A model generated the notes under the pieces. It did no database searches. It saw nothing but the letters and a program-made list of their open reading frames with translations, and had not been told where the DNA came from. A program made the translations under genes and the position numbers. Below, in pieces: positions 1-14,200 of a stretch of 64,000 bases of DNA (positions are counted from its first letter, which is position 1; each line of letters begins with the position of its first letter). The stretch spans positions 69,180,662 through 69,244,661 of the forward strand of contig CM036225.1 of the NCBI GenBank assembly GCA_020631735.1, read 5' to 3'. The stretch is from Saccharum officinarum. Lineage: Eukaryota; Streptophyta; Magnoliopsida; Poales; Poaceae.

Positions 1-770
1 TTAAATAAATATTTTAGGTAGGCACACCTTACTTTCTGGTGTTGTTGTGACCTATGTGAACTCGTGGTAATATTAGTTTGGTCTTAAGGGATGTTTGCCA
101 CATAAATAAATATTTAATCTTTGTAATTCTAGGTTTTCTGGACAGCTGGTAGTATCTTTGGGTTTGACCTTTGATAAAAGTGTTTGCTGGAAAACTTGTA
201 AATACCAAAGTTGTAATAAACTTGATAAGCTAGCTTGTGTCAAAATTTGGGAGCATTTGGCTTAGTAGTTTGGGAGTTATTGCTGTTTAAAGTGACAGTC
301 CAGAATTGACTACTCTCTGTTTAGAGAGGACAGATTCTAGAACTTGGGAAATTCGACATGAAAACTTAGGAATTTAAGGTTGAGGTCTGAAAATGATTTG
401 TAGTGCATTACTTAAGCTTTCCAGATTGTCTTAGACCATAACTTTTGGAGTTAGGAATCTTCAGTTATGTTAGAATCTCTGAGTTGCTGTCCAGAATGTC
501 TTACTGTGGTATTTTGGTGTTGGATGTGGTAACCTAAGTAATACTACTCTTGTAATTATTAGGTGCTAGGGTCTTAACCGAAGAAGAACAGCTATATCTT
601 AGGTTGGGTAGATTAGGTAAGTACTTCTCCACCGGAGAAGAGATTTGCACGTATTGATGAGGTGACTTGAATAGAGTACTTTTATTGCTGAAATGCATTT
701 CATTCCGAGCATGTTGCACCCATTATGCATCCATGATATTTATTGTGCACTCATGCAATAGGTGTTCCGG

Positions 771-945
771 AGGGGGTAACGCTCCTCGAATTCGAGCAAG
801 TGATTCCGGAGGAAGTCCAGGACCAGCCGGAGCAGCCAGAGGAACCAACTGGCGATGAAGCTCCTGCCGAAGGTCTACCCGAGTGTCCTGACCACCAGCC
901 CTCGACCTTTCTAAAAGGCAAGCCCCGGTGCATGCTGAACCTATC
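771..945 (+). other. Acidic coding-like exon inside LTR D
   Basis: An open stretch follows an acceptor-like ATGCAATAG. It reads as a Glu/Pro-rich peptide ending LPECPDHQPSTFLKGKP. The equivalent place in LTR E (61789-61950) reads LPEYPDHRPSSFERGKP. The two DNA sequences have diverged at many third codon positions while the peptide core is kept. There is no good in-frame ATG, so if it is coding it is an internal exon. Function is unknown. Confidence 0.4.
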
Positions 946-1957
946 AATTTATAAATCTATCTTGAGTACTTTTAATTGTTTAATGCATTAAGTTGTAGGA
1001 GTTGTATGAAAACAATTGTTGCATTGTACCTGTCCTTGCCCAGATATCGTACTTGAATCCTAATTTAGGTTTAGGCACGTATCAATGCTTAGCCCTGCTT
1101 AGTATGGTAGAAGTCGGGTGATTTCCGGTCATCCGCGAGATGTAGGAAGCAGTCACGAGTGGCTTTTATGGCTATCGTGGATGGAGCCATGCTTTAAAAT
1201 GAAATTGAGACCGGGCGGGAGTTCGATAGTATAGCTGCAAGACACTTCACGTCTTGGGTGTGGAGCTATGCCCGTATGAGTCGTTTAAGGACCGATTCGT
1301 TGTACGTCCTTGAGTCATGTTGAACGCAGTCTAACACTTAGTTGGCCGGATAAGTCGTTCCGACCGCGAAGCCGAGTAATTTGATTCAGGCTGGGAATCG
1401 AATGGTAGGTTGCTTCTTGGAGGAGAGAAAGGATATGCTTGGGGACATTGGCGTGAGACCAAGGGGGGGTTAGAGTCCCTATCACCTGGCAGAGTGTCGC
1501 CCTTGGGGTCACGACATCATTCGGACCCGCGATTCCTGAATCATATGACAAGGTGGCCTGTGCGACCCTGGCAGGGGTCTGCACGGTGAGTGTTAGAAAT
1601 ACCCCTCCAGCTATATAGGAATTCGATTCGAATCGCCGTCGCTCCCGGTTAGTGAGCACTTGACTTGAGTAGCGGCAACGTAGATCTCATTAAATGAACA
1701 GATGGTTAAGGGAATGATATAATGTTGCCACAATGTTATACCTGCTATGGATATAATAATAATATTGTTTGATTATACTCAAGTGAATGTTTAGTACATG
1801 TGCTAAGATAGATGATAGGTAAATGCTAAAAAGAACTGCTAGTACAGGTTATAAGAGTTTCAATTACTTATGCCTTTATGCAAAATATGGTGTCAGCTAG
1901 CCTCTTGTGTAAGCCTTGCATAATCCTTGGTGTCATCTTATTTCTGGTTTTTGACGG

Positions 1958-2011
1958 GTAAGTCTAGCTGAGTACATTCCAGTACTCAGGGTTTATTCCC
2001 TCCTGTTGCAG
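1958..2011 (+). other. Intron-like hairpin block, LTR D copy
   Basis: A 54 nt block starts with GTAAGT after GACGG and ends with TTGCAG. It holds an 8 bp inverted repeat CTGAGTAC / GTACTCAG around a six-base loop. Equivalent blocks occur in LTRs C, B, E and both LTRs of A. Confidence 0.55.
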
Positions 2012-2418
2012 ATGATATGCTCTATCAAGGCTTCTGCAAAACTTGTCTCCACCCTGCGGGTGACGAAGACTAGATCACTAGGGCGTGATCATCTTTTATG
2101 TATTTTCCTGATGCTTTTGCGGGTTGTTGATCAACAAGATTGGTAGTAGTTAAACAACTGGTGTGTGTATGCTTCTGCTACTTTATAAACTTGGTTTGTA
2201 ATAAATGCGACTCCGTGTGTGTAAACTTATTTCAGAACTACTTGCGAAATGTAACGTATGATGTTGTATGATGAATGATGCGATCTTGGTTGTAAGCAAG
2301 TTGGTTTGAAATCCTTCGTGGTTTCGATTGACTACCGGGATTATATGGGCTCAAGTTTAAAAATTTGAGCGCTTCGGTGCTTGTTTTTGTACTTGTGCTC
2401 TTATAATTTGGTCGGTTC

Positions 2419-5054
2419 TGTTACACCTCCCTACCTCGCTTTGTCCCGCTTGCTGACACCGGTGTGTCCCACCCGGGCCTGGCCGCACCATGTGCTCGTG
2501 GCCGCTACCAACCGGACCCCTTTGTCTTAACCGCTTGAGCCGTTCACCGCCCATCGCGTAGCGACCTCAGTCAGAGCTCTGTACCGCACTCCCCGCTCTT
2601 CCGATTCACCCGGCTCGAGGCCTCGCAATCCGATTCCCCACACCAACGTGTAGCCTTAGAGGTTACCTTGTAGCTCGACCCTTCCTCAAGAGCTTTTGAG
2701 CCTGGGGTCGGCCCTCTTGGCGTTTGGCTCGTGCTGGTCGGCTCGCCACCGGAATAGAGCGATTGGGGATAAGGCCTTATCCCTCGGTAGAGGTTCTTCT
2801 AGTCTTTCTTTCGCGTTTGCCTTAGTCCCCTCATGCTATTGCTCACCTCGGTTTGCCCAGGAACGGCGTGGACGAGCACCTGACGCGGTCATGCCGAGCT
2901 CGAGCACCACCGCATGGTGTGGGGCGCACGTGGCTAGGATTCCCCGAGCCGTTCCCGTCCCAGCTGGCTGTGTGACTAGTTCTGCGGTAAGCTCCTTCCA
3001 CCCTCCTATAGCCCCTATCCGCGCGATAGGTCATAGGCTCGAAAGAACGCTGGCGCTGCCGTGACGGGTGGTCCGTCACTATGGATAGCCTGAGTGGAGC
3101 CACCGTGTAACCTGCACTCACTGCCTAGTACTTCGCGCTTGCTTCGCGATACTCGTCAGCCCGGTAGGCGCGTCAGTTTTGTTCTCGGTGGGATGGCGTG
3201 GCCGGGCGGTGCCGGCCGGAGCCGCGCCGCCGCGCGCGGGCGCGCTTAGGACCCGTCGTTGAGAAGTTGACTTTTTCCAGGGCTCGTAATGTAAAGTCTC
3301 GGTCTAGGGTGCAGGCGCACTCGTGGGCTCCTTGCTGTGGGCCGTTGCTGGGCCGACGCTGCTGCACGCGCGGCCGCTCCCGCGTGGGCCGCAGTGGCCG
3401 CAGGGCCGAATGGGTTGCCGACGGCCTGTTCATTTTTCTAAATGTATTTTTCTAATTTAGTTCTAGGATACTATTTGTAAATTCGGTATAGAATTGTGTA
3501 GTTGTCCAAAAATTATGAAACTAAGTTTATTAGGTTCCAAAAATCAAGATCTATCTGTTAGTGTATTTTTATCCACATAGTTGTATAATATTTTTAGGAG
3601 TTCACTAATTATTCTAAAATGCTTAATATTGCTAAACATAAACTTGCGAGAATGAAATCGTACTTGAGCTTTGCGGTTGCCGTTGATTAATTACTATGAT
3701 AGGATCGTGTAGCTTGCTATGCTATAGGGTTCCGGTAGAAGCCGAGTGATTGCCTGTCACTCGCGAGAGATAGGAATTATAATATTGTTACTATTATCAT
3801 GTTACTATCTCATGGAATATAAATGTATATGGATAATTGAAGATCGGGCGGAACGGTAGGATGGACTTGGACCTGGTTAGGCAATAGAGCGGGGCTCTGG
3901 TTGCATTTGTTCCGTCTATGTCAATTAAGGACCGTTCGTTGCATGGACCCTGGTCAAGTCACAGATTTATTGTCCCGAGCATATACTTGCTTATGGGGGC
4001 GGGAAGGCTTGTTTCTCTCTTGTCATGGGTTCCGGCTCTTTTTTGGACTGGCTTGTTAGGATGGTTATATATATTGGGTCGAGGAGGTCTAATCACCATA
4101 CTAAGGGCGGGCCTGCAGTGTTGGGGGCTTAGAGTCCGAGCTTGGATGGGGATCTGGATCCCTTGACAGGAGCGGAACGGGTTGATCTTCCTTGTGCCTG
4201 GGGTACAAGTAAGGCGTGTGTTTTTGGGGCACCCAACTGGGCATATTGATTTATAAATTACTGTTTCTGCGTGACGGTACGGCTTGACTATGCTCTGGTA
4301 TCGTAGTAAGAACTGACATTTGAAAGATGAAGAAATGGTTGCTTTTGCTCAACCCTGCTTGATTATAGGCTAGGTGCTTACATAGAAGGTTGGATAAGAA
4401 ATAAAATACGGCTAATAAAAGTAATAAATTAAGGACACACTCTTAGTGCTGCTTCTCGCAAACAAGAAACCCACAAGCCAAAAAGCCTTGCATAATCCTT
4501 GGAGTCTTTTTCTTTCCTCATGACGGGTAAGTATTGTGGAGTACAATTGAGTACTCAGGGTTTGTTGTACCTTGTTGCAGATGACAGGTGCTGATAAGCT
4601 GACGCTTGTGTGTGGAAACCTCTTGGTGGGCTCAGCGATGATTTCCTTTACAATGCGGAGTAGAGTTTATTTATTAAAACTCTCACCAAAAGTTTTACAA
4701 GGAAAATACTATTAATCTATTATCATTTCATGCAATTAATCTTCCTCATGTAAATGTTTAACTTGTCATTAAATAGTTTCATTTCTGCTGAACTCTGATA
4801 ATGTTTTATATTCCACTGTTATAACTACATAATGAATTACTCTGATGTCGTACTGAAAGTGATGTAAGAAACGGTAAGGATGTTGTAAGCTTACTCTCTC
4901 ATTTGTGATCCTGATGTAAAAATGTGGATCTTCGAGTTCTCCCTTGCGGTGTGCTCGACAGAATCACTTAGTTTAGTGTTCTTCCTTGGGTACTTAGGGT
5001 CTAATGGAAGACAAGTACTTTTGGGAGGGCATTAGATTAGGCGGTTCTGTCACA
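2419..5054 (+). mobile_element. LTR-like segment C of the large-LTR superfamily
   Basis: The segment starts with TGTTACACCTCC, like the TGTAACACC starts of A, B and E, and ends GCGGTTCTGTCACA, like A. The start overlaps the last seven bases of LTR D, so the boundary is uncertain. It has a GC-rich 5' half (to about 3430), an AT-rich middle, the shared CCGGTAGAAGCCGAGTGATT block near 3730 and the intron-like block at 4527-4580. No primer-binding site follows 5054, and no matching 5 bp target duplication is seen. It may be a 3' or solo LTR, or a recombinant end. Confidence 0.55.
4527..4580 (+). other. Intron-like hairpin block, LTR C copy
   Basis: A 54 nt GTAAGT...TTGCAG block after GACGG, as in the other LTRs. 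The hairpin arm is altered: GAGTAC and GAGTACTC remain, and the right arm is the better kept. Confidence 0.5.
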
Positions 5055-5749
5055 AAAACCTAGAGAGGCAAGCATAATCACAAAACCAAAGCTCGTAGGA
5101 TTCAAATAACTTCAAGCTACGCACTAGAAGACGAAGTATTATTATTAAGAATAATCTAAATTTGGTTTTATATTTTTTCTATAAGCTTATAAAGATTCTA
5201 AGAATAATTGGGGTTTTATGTTTTTATTAGTTACATAACTTTTCAAAAAATGGTTGATTTTTTTTAAATATCATAGAAGTTTTTAAAGACTATTTGACCT
5301 TTTAAACTATCAATGCAATCTAATTGACATCTCGCGGTTGACATGGCATTACGTAGGCTAAAATCACCATCAGAACCAGCTAGAGGTATCTTTTGGGCGC
5401 TATTAGACAATTTGAGATGTAGGATATTGTGATTTTGTTACTTCAAGATATAAAAACATGTGGTATTCAACAGTTGATGAAGGTCAAATAGGCTTTGGCC
5501 TTTGAAATAAGGAAAAAGTGCATTCTTACTCCTTGAACTATCGCTATAGTCTGCTTTTCCTCATCAAACTTCATAATCACATATCTTATCCCCCTAAACC
5601 CTCAAAACCATCTAAAGCACCTCCCTACCCTAGTTTGAAATGGTTTTGAAGGTGTTTTGTCCTTTTTATTAAAGAAACCTAGTTAATACTTGATAATGGT
5701 TGTAAACCACAGAAAAAATCTCTAATTTTCCTAAAAAATCCAAAAAAGA
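5055..5749. other. AT-rich intergenic DNA
   Basis: No gene is recognised between LTR C and the Stowaway element. The sequence is AT-rich with scattered in-frame stops on both strands, and looks like old decayed repeat DNA. Confidence 0.5.
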
Positions 5750-5988
5750 TACTCCCTCTGTTCCAAATTATAATTCGTTTGACTTTTTTACCCCAAGTTT
5801 GACCACTCGTCTTATTCAAAAAATTGGTACAAATATAGTCAAATTTAAGTCATTCTTGAAGAACCTTTGTTAATAAAGCAAGCCACACCAAAATAAGTGA
5901 TATTTTTGCACAAATTTTTGAATAAGATGAGTGGTCAAACTTGGGGTCAAAAAAGTCAAACAAATTATAATTTAGAACGGATTTTGTA
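5750..5988. mobile_element. Stowaway MITE (Tc1/mariner type)
   Basis: The left end is TA followed by CTCCCTCTGTTCCAAATTAT. The right arm reads back as its inverted repeat (TTATAATTTAGAACGG) and ends near a TA. The arms pair over about 80 bases, including CAAGTTTGACCACTC and GAGTGGTCAAACTTGG, so the element is almost wholly palindromic. The last bases of the right end have mutated away from GGAGGGAG. It is non-coding and lies about 0.7 kb upstream of the RPL37a promoter. Confidence 0.85.
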
Positions 5989-6479
5989 GATTCGGATATG
6001 ACAAATCCAAATAAAAATGTTTAGATATCAATGAAGATGTTTCTAGTTGCTTTAAAAAAATACATTTAGCTCTAGGAAAATGTAAAAGGTATGCAAAAAT
6101 TCCAAAACCTTCTAATTGATATCTAAACATGTATTGACAACTTTTTGCAACAAAAATATACTACACAACTAGCAAGAATGCATCGGCTCTAAACAAATGT
6201 TTATACATTGATTAGAATGGTTTTGGACTCTAGATTTTTATGGATACCTTTTCCATTTGCCTCGAGCTAAATTTATTTTTTTTGAATTTTCTAAATATGT
6301 TTTCATGAGCTCGAAATATTTTGTTTACATTTTTCTATCCCAATTTATATCTTGATATTTTTGAAAATTTTAAAGGTTAAAGACATTTTTTAACTCAAAG
6401 GGGACAAAACCGTCTTCAAAATTAATAATTTGAATTTGAATGGCTATAGTTTATGACCTTTTTCTTATGTGCTCATACA
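5989..6479. other. AT-rich upstream region of RPL37a
   Basis: Intergenic DNA with no readable gene. AT-rich runs continue until base composition changes sharply at about 6490, where the promoter elements begin. Confidence 0.5.
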
Positions 6480-6489
6480 GTCATACTCC

Positions 6490-6667
6490 ATTTTGGCCCG
6501 GCCCATATCAGTACAGAGGCCCGATCCATATACTTCCACGAAACCCTAGCACCTCCTATATATAGTTTCTCTCGTGCCACTTTCTCGAACTTCCCCTCAC
6601 GCACGCCGCTGCAGCCGCCGCCGCCGCCGCTACCGCCCCGCACCTCGCTTCCTCTCCGGTCGCCGAG
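6490..6667 (+). promoter_or_regulatory. RPL37a promoter and 5' leader
   Basis: Two GGCCC-type boxes (TTTGGCCCGGCCCATA near 6493 and GAGGCCCGATCC near 6517) resemble the site II elements of plant translation-machinery genes. A telo box AAACCCTA lies at 6541 and a TATATATA box at 6557-6564. A pyrimidine-rich leader with CCG repeats runs to the ATG at 6668. Site II plus telo box is the known signature of ribosomal-protein promoters active in dividing cells. The transcription start, expected near 6590, is inferred. Confidence 0.7.
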
Positions 6668-9006
<2,339 letters not shown>

Positions 9007-9297
9007 TAAAGCTCTTGTTAGGCATATTGGGGTTCTAGTTGAATCACACTATATTGGCTGTTTGGCCGGGATAATGCTCCAGCATTTTGGTTTATGCTCT
9101 AGGATCTCTAAAAGTTGGGTGCTAAGATTTGTACTTGGTTACCATTGTGAATTTCACAAGTGATATCTGATCCCATTCCTGACGTCAAATTTGGTTGTGG
9201 TCCCCTTCCAAAAAAAAAAGGTTGTGGTCTACCCTTTGGTTGCGTCATTGGTTTGCAATTCCTTTTTCATTGAAAATCTACAATCTACCATATACCT
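9007..9297 (+). other. RPL37a 3' UTR and downstream spacer
   Basis: Non-coding, T-rich sequence downstream of the stop codon and before the Helitron-like pair. The poly(A) site cannot be fixed from sequence alone. No other gene is seen. Confidence 0.5.
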
Positions 9298-9854
9298 TAA
9301 AGGTGTAGATCCACCCCCACTCACAGATCACTGTACATTAACAGTAACAGGTATTTCCCACTCTATATTCCCTGTTCATCTATAGTAATACCCTGCTGCT
9401 GTAGATCGTCCCGTTAGCCAACAGTACCGGGTTCTGTGAATAGTGTCCTTAACCCCCCGTAAACAGTACCCTTACCTGTTACTGTTTATATATGTGTGTG
9501 TTTTTCCCCTCTTCTCATAAACCGTGCGAAGCACGGGTTCCCTTAAATTCGTAGACCCTGCCCCTCCACATATCACTGCACATTAACAGTAGAAGGTATT
9601 TCTTCCTCTCTCTTCCTTGTGCATCTACAGTATGTCAGTTACTGTAGATCGACCCGTTAGCAAACAGCACCAACCCGTTAACCTCAGCAACACCGGATCC
9701 TGTAAACAGTGCTTTTAACCCCCTGTAAACAGTATCTTTACCCTGTACTGTACACATATATATATGTGCGCTTTTTCCTTTTTTTTTTTTGCTCCTCTTC
9801 TCATCCTCCTTCCTAGAAAAAAAGACCCATGCGAAGCACGGGTTCCCACACTAG
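9298..9854 (+). mobile_element. Tandem pair of non-autonomous Helitron-like units
   Basis: Two related units, about 9298-9548 and 9549-9854, share in order: GTAGAYCC, ATCACTG(T/C)ACATTAACAGTA, ACTGTAGATCG-CCCGTTAGC, CC-TGTAAACAGTA, and a terminal stem GTGCGAAGCAC or ATGCGAAGCACGGGTTCCC. The second ends CACACTAG followed by T, the CTRR end with a hairpin about 10 nt upstream that defines Helitrons. The second begins TCGTAGACC, giving the expected 5' TC. The first has lost its CTAG. No coding capacity. Confidence 0.65.
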
Positions 9855-10702
9855 TTCTATTTATAATGCTGCCTGTTCTCATAATCAAAGAGATCTTGAC
9901 TGGCCTGGTGGTTGTACTAGGCAGCGTCACAAACTCACAATGCACCAGTGCAATCGCACCAATTGGGAAATGTCATACTATCGCGGTGACAGGTCAGAGG
10001 CGTCAACTGGGGCGAGGCACGGCGCAGGGGCGGTGCAATTACAGGGAGGGCTTCTAATTAGAAGTCTCAAGTCAAGAACACCTGGTGCATCGCAGAACCT
10101 AAGATGAATTAGAAGTCTCAAGTCAAGAACACCAATTAGAGCATTTCCTAGTGACACCGCAGCATTTGTTCAAGGCCATCGCATCATCCAATGTTATTGT
10201 TTAAAGGTTGTTTTATTTGGTGCACAATATTGTTTTTTTATCATTGTATTATCCGGTGATGGAAGTTTGGCTACAACAGACGATCTGGTGTTCGCTCGGC
10301 TGCCCTTGTGCCGTGCCATTAGTCCTCACGCTCGCTCAGCAGTTTTTTTTTTTTATCTCAGTCGGGTCATTTCTTTAAAGTCTGACGCATTTGTTGTAAA
10401 GTTTTATAAAAGTCTGGTTTTGTACAGTTCTGTTTTGTTTTGTTTTCTACTTCAGTATAACAAATAATAATTTCAGTGGGTATCCAAGAACAAAAAACAT
10501 TGCTCGAACCTCTAATGCAAGCGATCAGTTATGGAGCACCAAACAAAACCATAAGCTGAAGAACTTTGTCTCTATTTGGTTTGTCCTAATCTTGACATGC
10601 ATAAGCTCAGTCAGACCACAATTTCACATAGTTGTTTAGTTGACTAATGCTAGATCATGCCAAGTAGCAGCTACATTCCAGAGTCTGTGGCAATGAGCAA
10701 CC
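9855..10702. other. Intergenic spacer with a short direct repeat
   Basis: No gene is recognised. A 25 bp direct repeat (ATTAGAAGTCTCAAGTCAAG followed by AACACC) occurs at about 10058-10083 and 10109-10133. A T-run at about 10341-10352 and TTTTG repeats near 10430 are the only other structure. Confidence 0.45.
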
Positions 10703-10752
10703 AAAGAAGCCCCCATTTTGTTGTCAAAAAAAAAAAAAAAGAAGCCCCCATT
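10703..10752 (+). repeat. Target-site duplication around a poly(A) stub
   Basis: The 15 bp AAAGAAGCCCCCATT occurs twice, at 10703-10717 and 10738-10752. Between them is only TTGTTGTC plus an A-run. This is the footprint of target-primed retrotransposition of an almost completely 5'-truncated LINE or SINE copy. Confidence 0.6.
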
Positions 10753-11202
10753 CATATGCAGATTGTAGTACAAAAACCCATATTTCGTATTGGGACTTCT
10801 CGATAGAAACATTATCCAAGTAATTCCTTCGTGGAAGAAAGAAGAAACAGTGAACATTTCAAATGCTTCCACTCTACTTTTTCCGGAAGAAAGCTCTATG
10901 CTTGAGCAAAAGCACATCTATGCTCAAAAACATGTTGGTTTTGCAAACATACATTATTGTTGTGGAAGAGCTATCACACATAAAACATGGGAATAAGAGC
11001 CATGGTATTCACTAAACACTATTAGGCATTAACACTAACAAAACAATGAAACGATAATCTGGACTTCGTTTCAATCAAAACAATAATACTGGAAGCAACT
11101 TCCATGCACAACCTAGAAAGTCCCTACCAACAGATGTCCACCAAAAGAAAATCATGAAAAACCAGGGCTCCAAATTGTCAAACCACGTCAAGATTATCCC
11201 AA
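10753..11202 (-). other. 3' UTR and downstream flank of the hydrolase gene
   Basis: Sequence after the hydrolase stop codon (read on the - strand). No coding exon is seen. Part of it, starting at 11202, is the 3' UTR; its end is not defined. Confidence 0.5.
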
Positions 11203-11238
11203 TCATGGTGTGAGTTTCTCTAACCACGTCAAGATTAT
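11181..11238 (-). repeat. Short direct duplication at the hydrolase 3' end
   Basis: ACCACGTCAAGATTAT occurs at about 11182-11197 and 11223-11238, 41 bp apart. The gene-proximal copy encodes IILTW near the C-terminus. The stop codon lies between the copies, and the second copy is in the 3' UTR. Confidence 0.6.
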
Positions 11239-14200
11239 TTCAGCTCCTTTATCCCACGAGCAATCTAACATCATGTCATGAGCTACACCTTCCACACATA
11301 CTGGTTGCACTCCGTAAAATCTTGAAGTTTCATAAAGCCCTTCAGAATCCTAATTCCAGAACATAAACAGATTAACAAGGAAGGAAACAAATTGTTTCTT
11401 ATGTACATTATACAAGAAAGTAAAGCAGTCAAGCAGGTGTACCACCATGCTTGCAGGTAAGTCAGTAGAATGGTTAGTTACATTGTAAATTTATTGTGGA
11501 GGGAGAGAGCTGAGGGGAGGTTCACTCACAACAATGAAATCATTTCTTGCACCCATGACAAGAATTTCTGTGGTACTTTCTGGCACAGAAGGTACAGGCA
11601 ATGATGCATTTAGCTTCCGTAAGTCAAACAGTGGCAATTTTGAGCTCTCCTTCATTAATGCTTGGTACCTTTAAGACAGTGATGCAGTACGTTATGTTGT
11701 GACTGAAGACACAATGAGAATGCAATCCATAAACAATAGGTTCGCCATGAGTTCTCCATGTCCAATTTCTCATACATAAAAATAATAAAATCATTGATTT
11801 GTGGAAGCAAAGGTGAAATATGACAACAGAAGGAGAAGCACCTCATGCAAAAATAAACTATGAACACCCCTCTAGTTATGATGGCTACTACTACTGCAAC
11901 TATCACTTAGGATTACCACTACTACTATAGGCCACTCCTCTAAAATAGCATGAATTGATGTCCACAAAAAAAGCTATAGGTATTAAAGGTGGCATGGTCC
12001 AAAGAGTCATTGACTCATGGAAGCAGGATATAACCACAATTCAGAATAAATCACTCACCCATTGACTACGAACAGAAGGTACTGTTGCATCCAAGGTACC
12101 ATAGGTGCCAAGTTCATGGTGCTAAAGACTATAACCTCATTTTCGAAAGAATATATTTGAGTGCAAAATGAACTGCCAAACATCTCATTACCTTAACACA
12201 AGTTCATCATCCATTTGTGCTGAGAAAAATGTTTCCTTACAGAGCGACAATGAATTTGCATATGCTTTTGCAGCCAAGCTGAGAGTCACCTGATAGAAAG
12301 TTTATTAAGATTTTAGATATGTTCATAAACTACATAACTAAGTAGATACATGAATATTAACAGAAACCTTGCAAAGATAAGCATGAAGAGAAATGTTATG
12401 GCTTCATTTCTAGTTTGGTACATGTGTATTAAACATCAAATCATGTAATCGCTTCAGTTTGTGGGTGACCTTAATGATGCCAGTAGTAATATGTTGTCTA
12501 TGAAGAGAAACAATTATCAACAAGGACACGTAAAATACTGAGGAAAAAAGAAACAAAATTGGCCAACATATAAGGGTGGATAATTCAAAACATTTAAATA
12601 ATAATTCAAGATAGAATTCAAGAAAATTGAAGGAATATGATTATTTGTAGAATGGTAAAAGAATGGGCATTTCTCATTTATAATGGAGATCAACTGGTAT
12701 TTTTAGGTCTAAAACAGAATAAAAGTTGGAACAATTTATTTATACTAGACGAAACAACTGCAAAATGAGGTTAGCTCAGCAGAATTCCAACACAACCAAG
12801 TGATAGATCTCAACAAAAAAGTGTAATAACGCAGATCCATTTACCTTGACTGCAGCTATTGGTTTAGTCAAAAGGTAACGCCATACCAACCCACTGTAGA
12901 TAAATGATACAAAGGAGTTGCATGATGACGAAAGTCAAATAAAGATGGCAAATATGCAGTAGTGGATGTGAGAAAGACCTGTTTCCTGAGGGAGGCACAG
13001 AACATACAAGGACAGCACCAGCAAGCTTTGGATGCAGAAGTGCTGAACCGATAATAAAAAAAAGTTACATCAGACAGATTTTGGTTGCAAATATTTTGGA
13101 TCTAAAAGATGTACTGCATCAGGGGTCAGCTTTGAGCCCTTATTTATTTGCTTTGGTGTTGGATGAGGTCACAAGGGACATACAAGGTGATATCCCTTGA
13201 TGTATGCTCTTTGCTGATGATGTGGTGCTAGTTGACGACAGTAGGGCGGGGGTTAATAGGAAGTTAGAACTATGGAGGCACACGTTAGAGTCGAAAGGGT
13301 TCAGACTTAGTAGGACTAAGACCGAGTACATGAGGTGCGATTTCAGCGCGACTAGGCACGAGGAGGGAGACGTTAGCCTCGATGGGCAAGTGGTGGCCAA
13401 GAAGGATACTTTTCGGTTTTTAGGGTCGATGCTACAAAAGGATGGAGACATTGATGAAGATGTTAGGCATAGAATTTCAGCCGGCTGGCTGAAATGGCGT
13501 CAAGCTTCTGGCGTTCTCTGTGACAAAAGGGTGCCTCAGAAGCTGAAAGGTAAGTTCTATAGGACGGCGATTCGTCCGGCGATGTTATACGGTGCTGAGT
13601 GTTAGCCTACAAAAAGGCGACATGTCCAGCAATTGAGTATAGCAGAGATGCGTATGTTGTGTTGGTGTTGTAGGCACACAAGGAGGGATAGAGTCCGGAA
13701 CGACGATTTTCGGGATAGGGTTGGGGTGGCACCAATTGAGAAGAAATTGATTCAACATCGGTTGAGATGGTTTGGACATGTCCAACGGAGGCCTCCTGAG
13801 GCGCCGGTGCGTAGTGGAGTTCTAAAGCGGCCTGATAATGTAAAGAGCGGTAGAGGTCGACCTAAACTAACTTGGGACGAGTCCGTTAAGAGAAATCTTA
13901 AAGAGTGGAATATCTCTAAGGATTTAGCTATGGACAGGAGCACTTGGAGATTGGTAATCAACGTGCCTGAACCGTGACATCTTTTTGTCTTGTGCCATTT
14001 ATGTCCCTTTATGTGTCTCCCTGTTTCTCGTCTCTTTTGGGTTTCATCTCTAGCCTACCCCAACTTGCTTGGGACAAAAGGCTATGTTGTTGTTGTTGTT
14101 GTTGATATTTTTTACTCTTCTAACTATACAACTGAATAATTTGAAACAGGAGACTTGATCATTACATATTACGTTTTGTAGGTAACCTAACATTGTAACA

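Larger units (their letters stand above)
1..2425 (+). mobile_element. Large LTR of retroelement D (5' end outside window)
   Basis: This is the 3' part of a long LTR of the same superfamily as elements A, B and E. It ends in GGTTCTGTTACA, matching the LTR ends of E (63403) and B (46550). From about 1080 it carries the shared blocks: the GGTAGAAGTCGGGTGATTTC block, the GACCGGGCGGGA block, a module at 1318-1670 nearly identical to B 45428-45795, and the intron-like block at 1958-2011. A coding-like acidic stretch lies at about 771-940. No gag or pol is visible. The 5' start is outside the window. No primer-binding site follows position 2425, so this may be a 3' LTR or a truncated copy. Confidence 0.75.
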
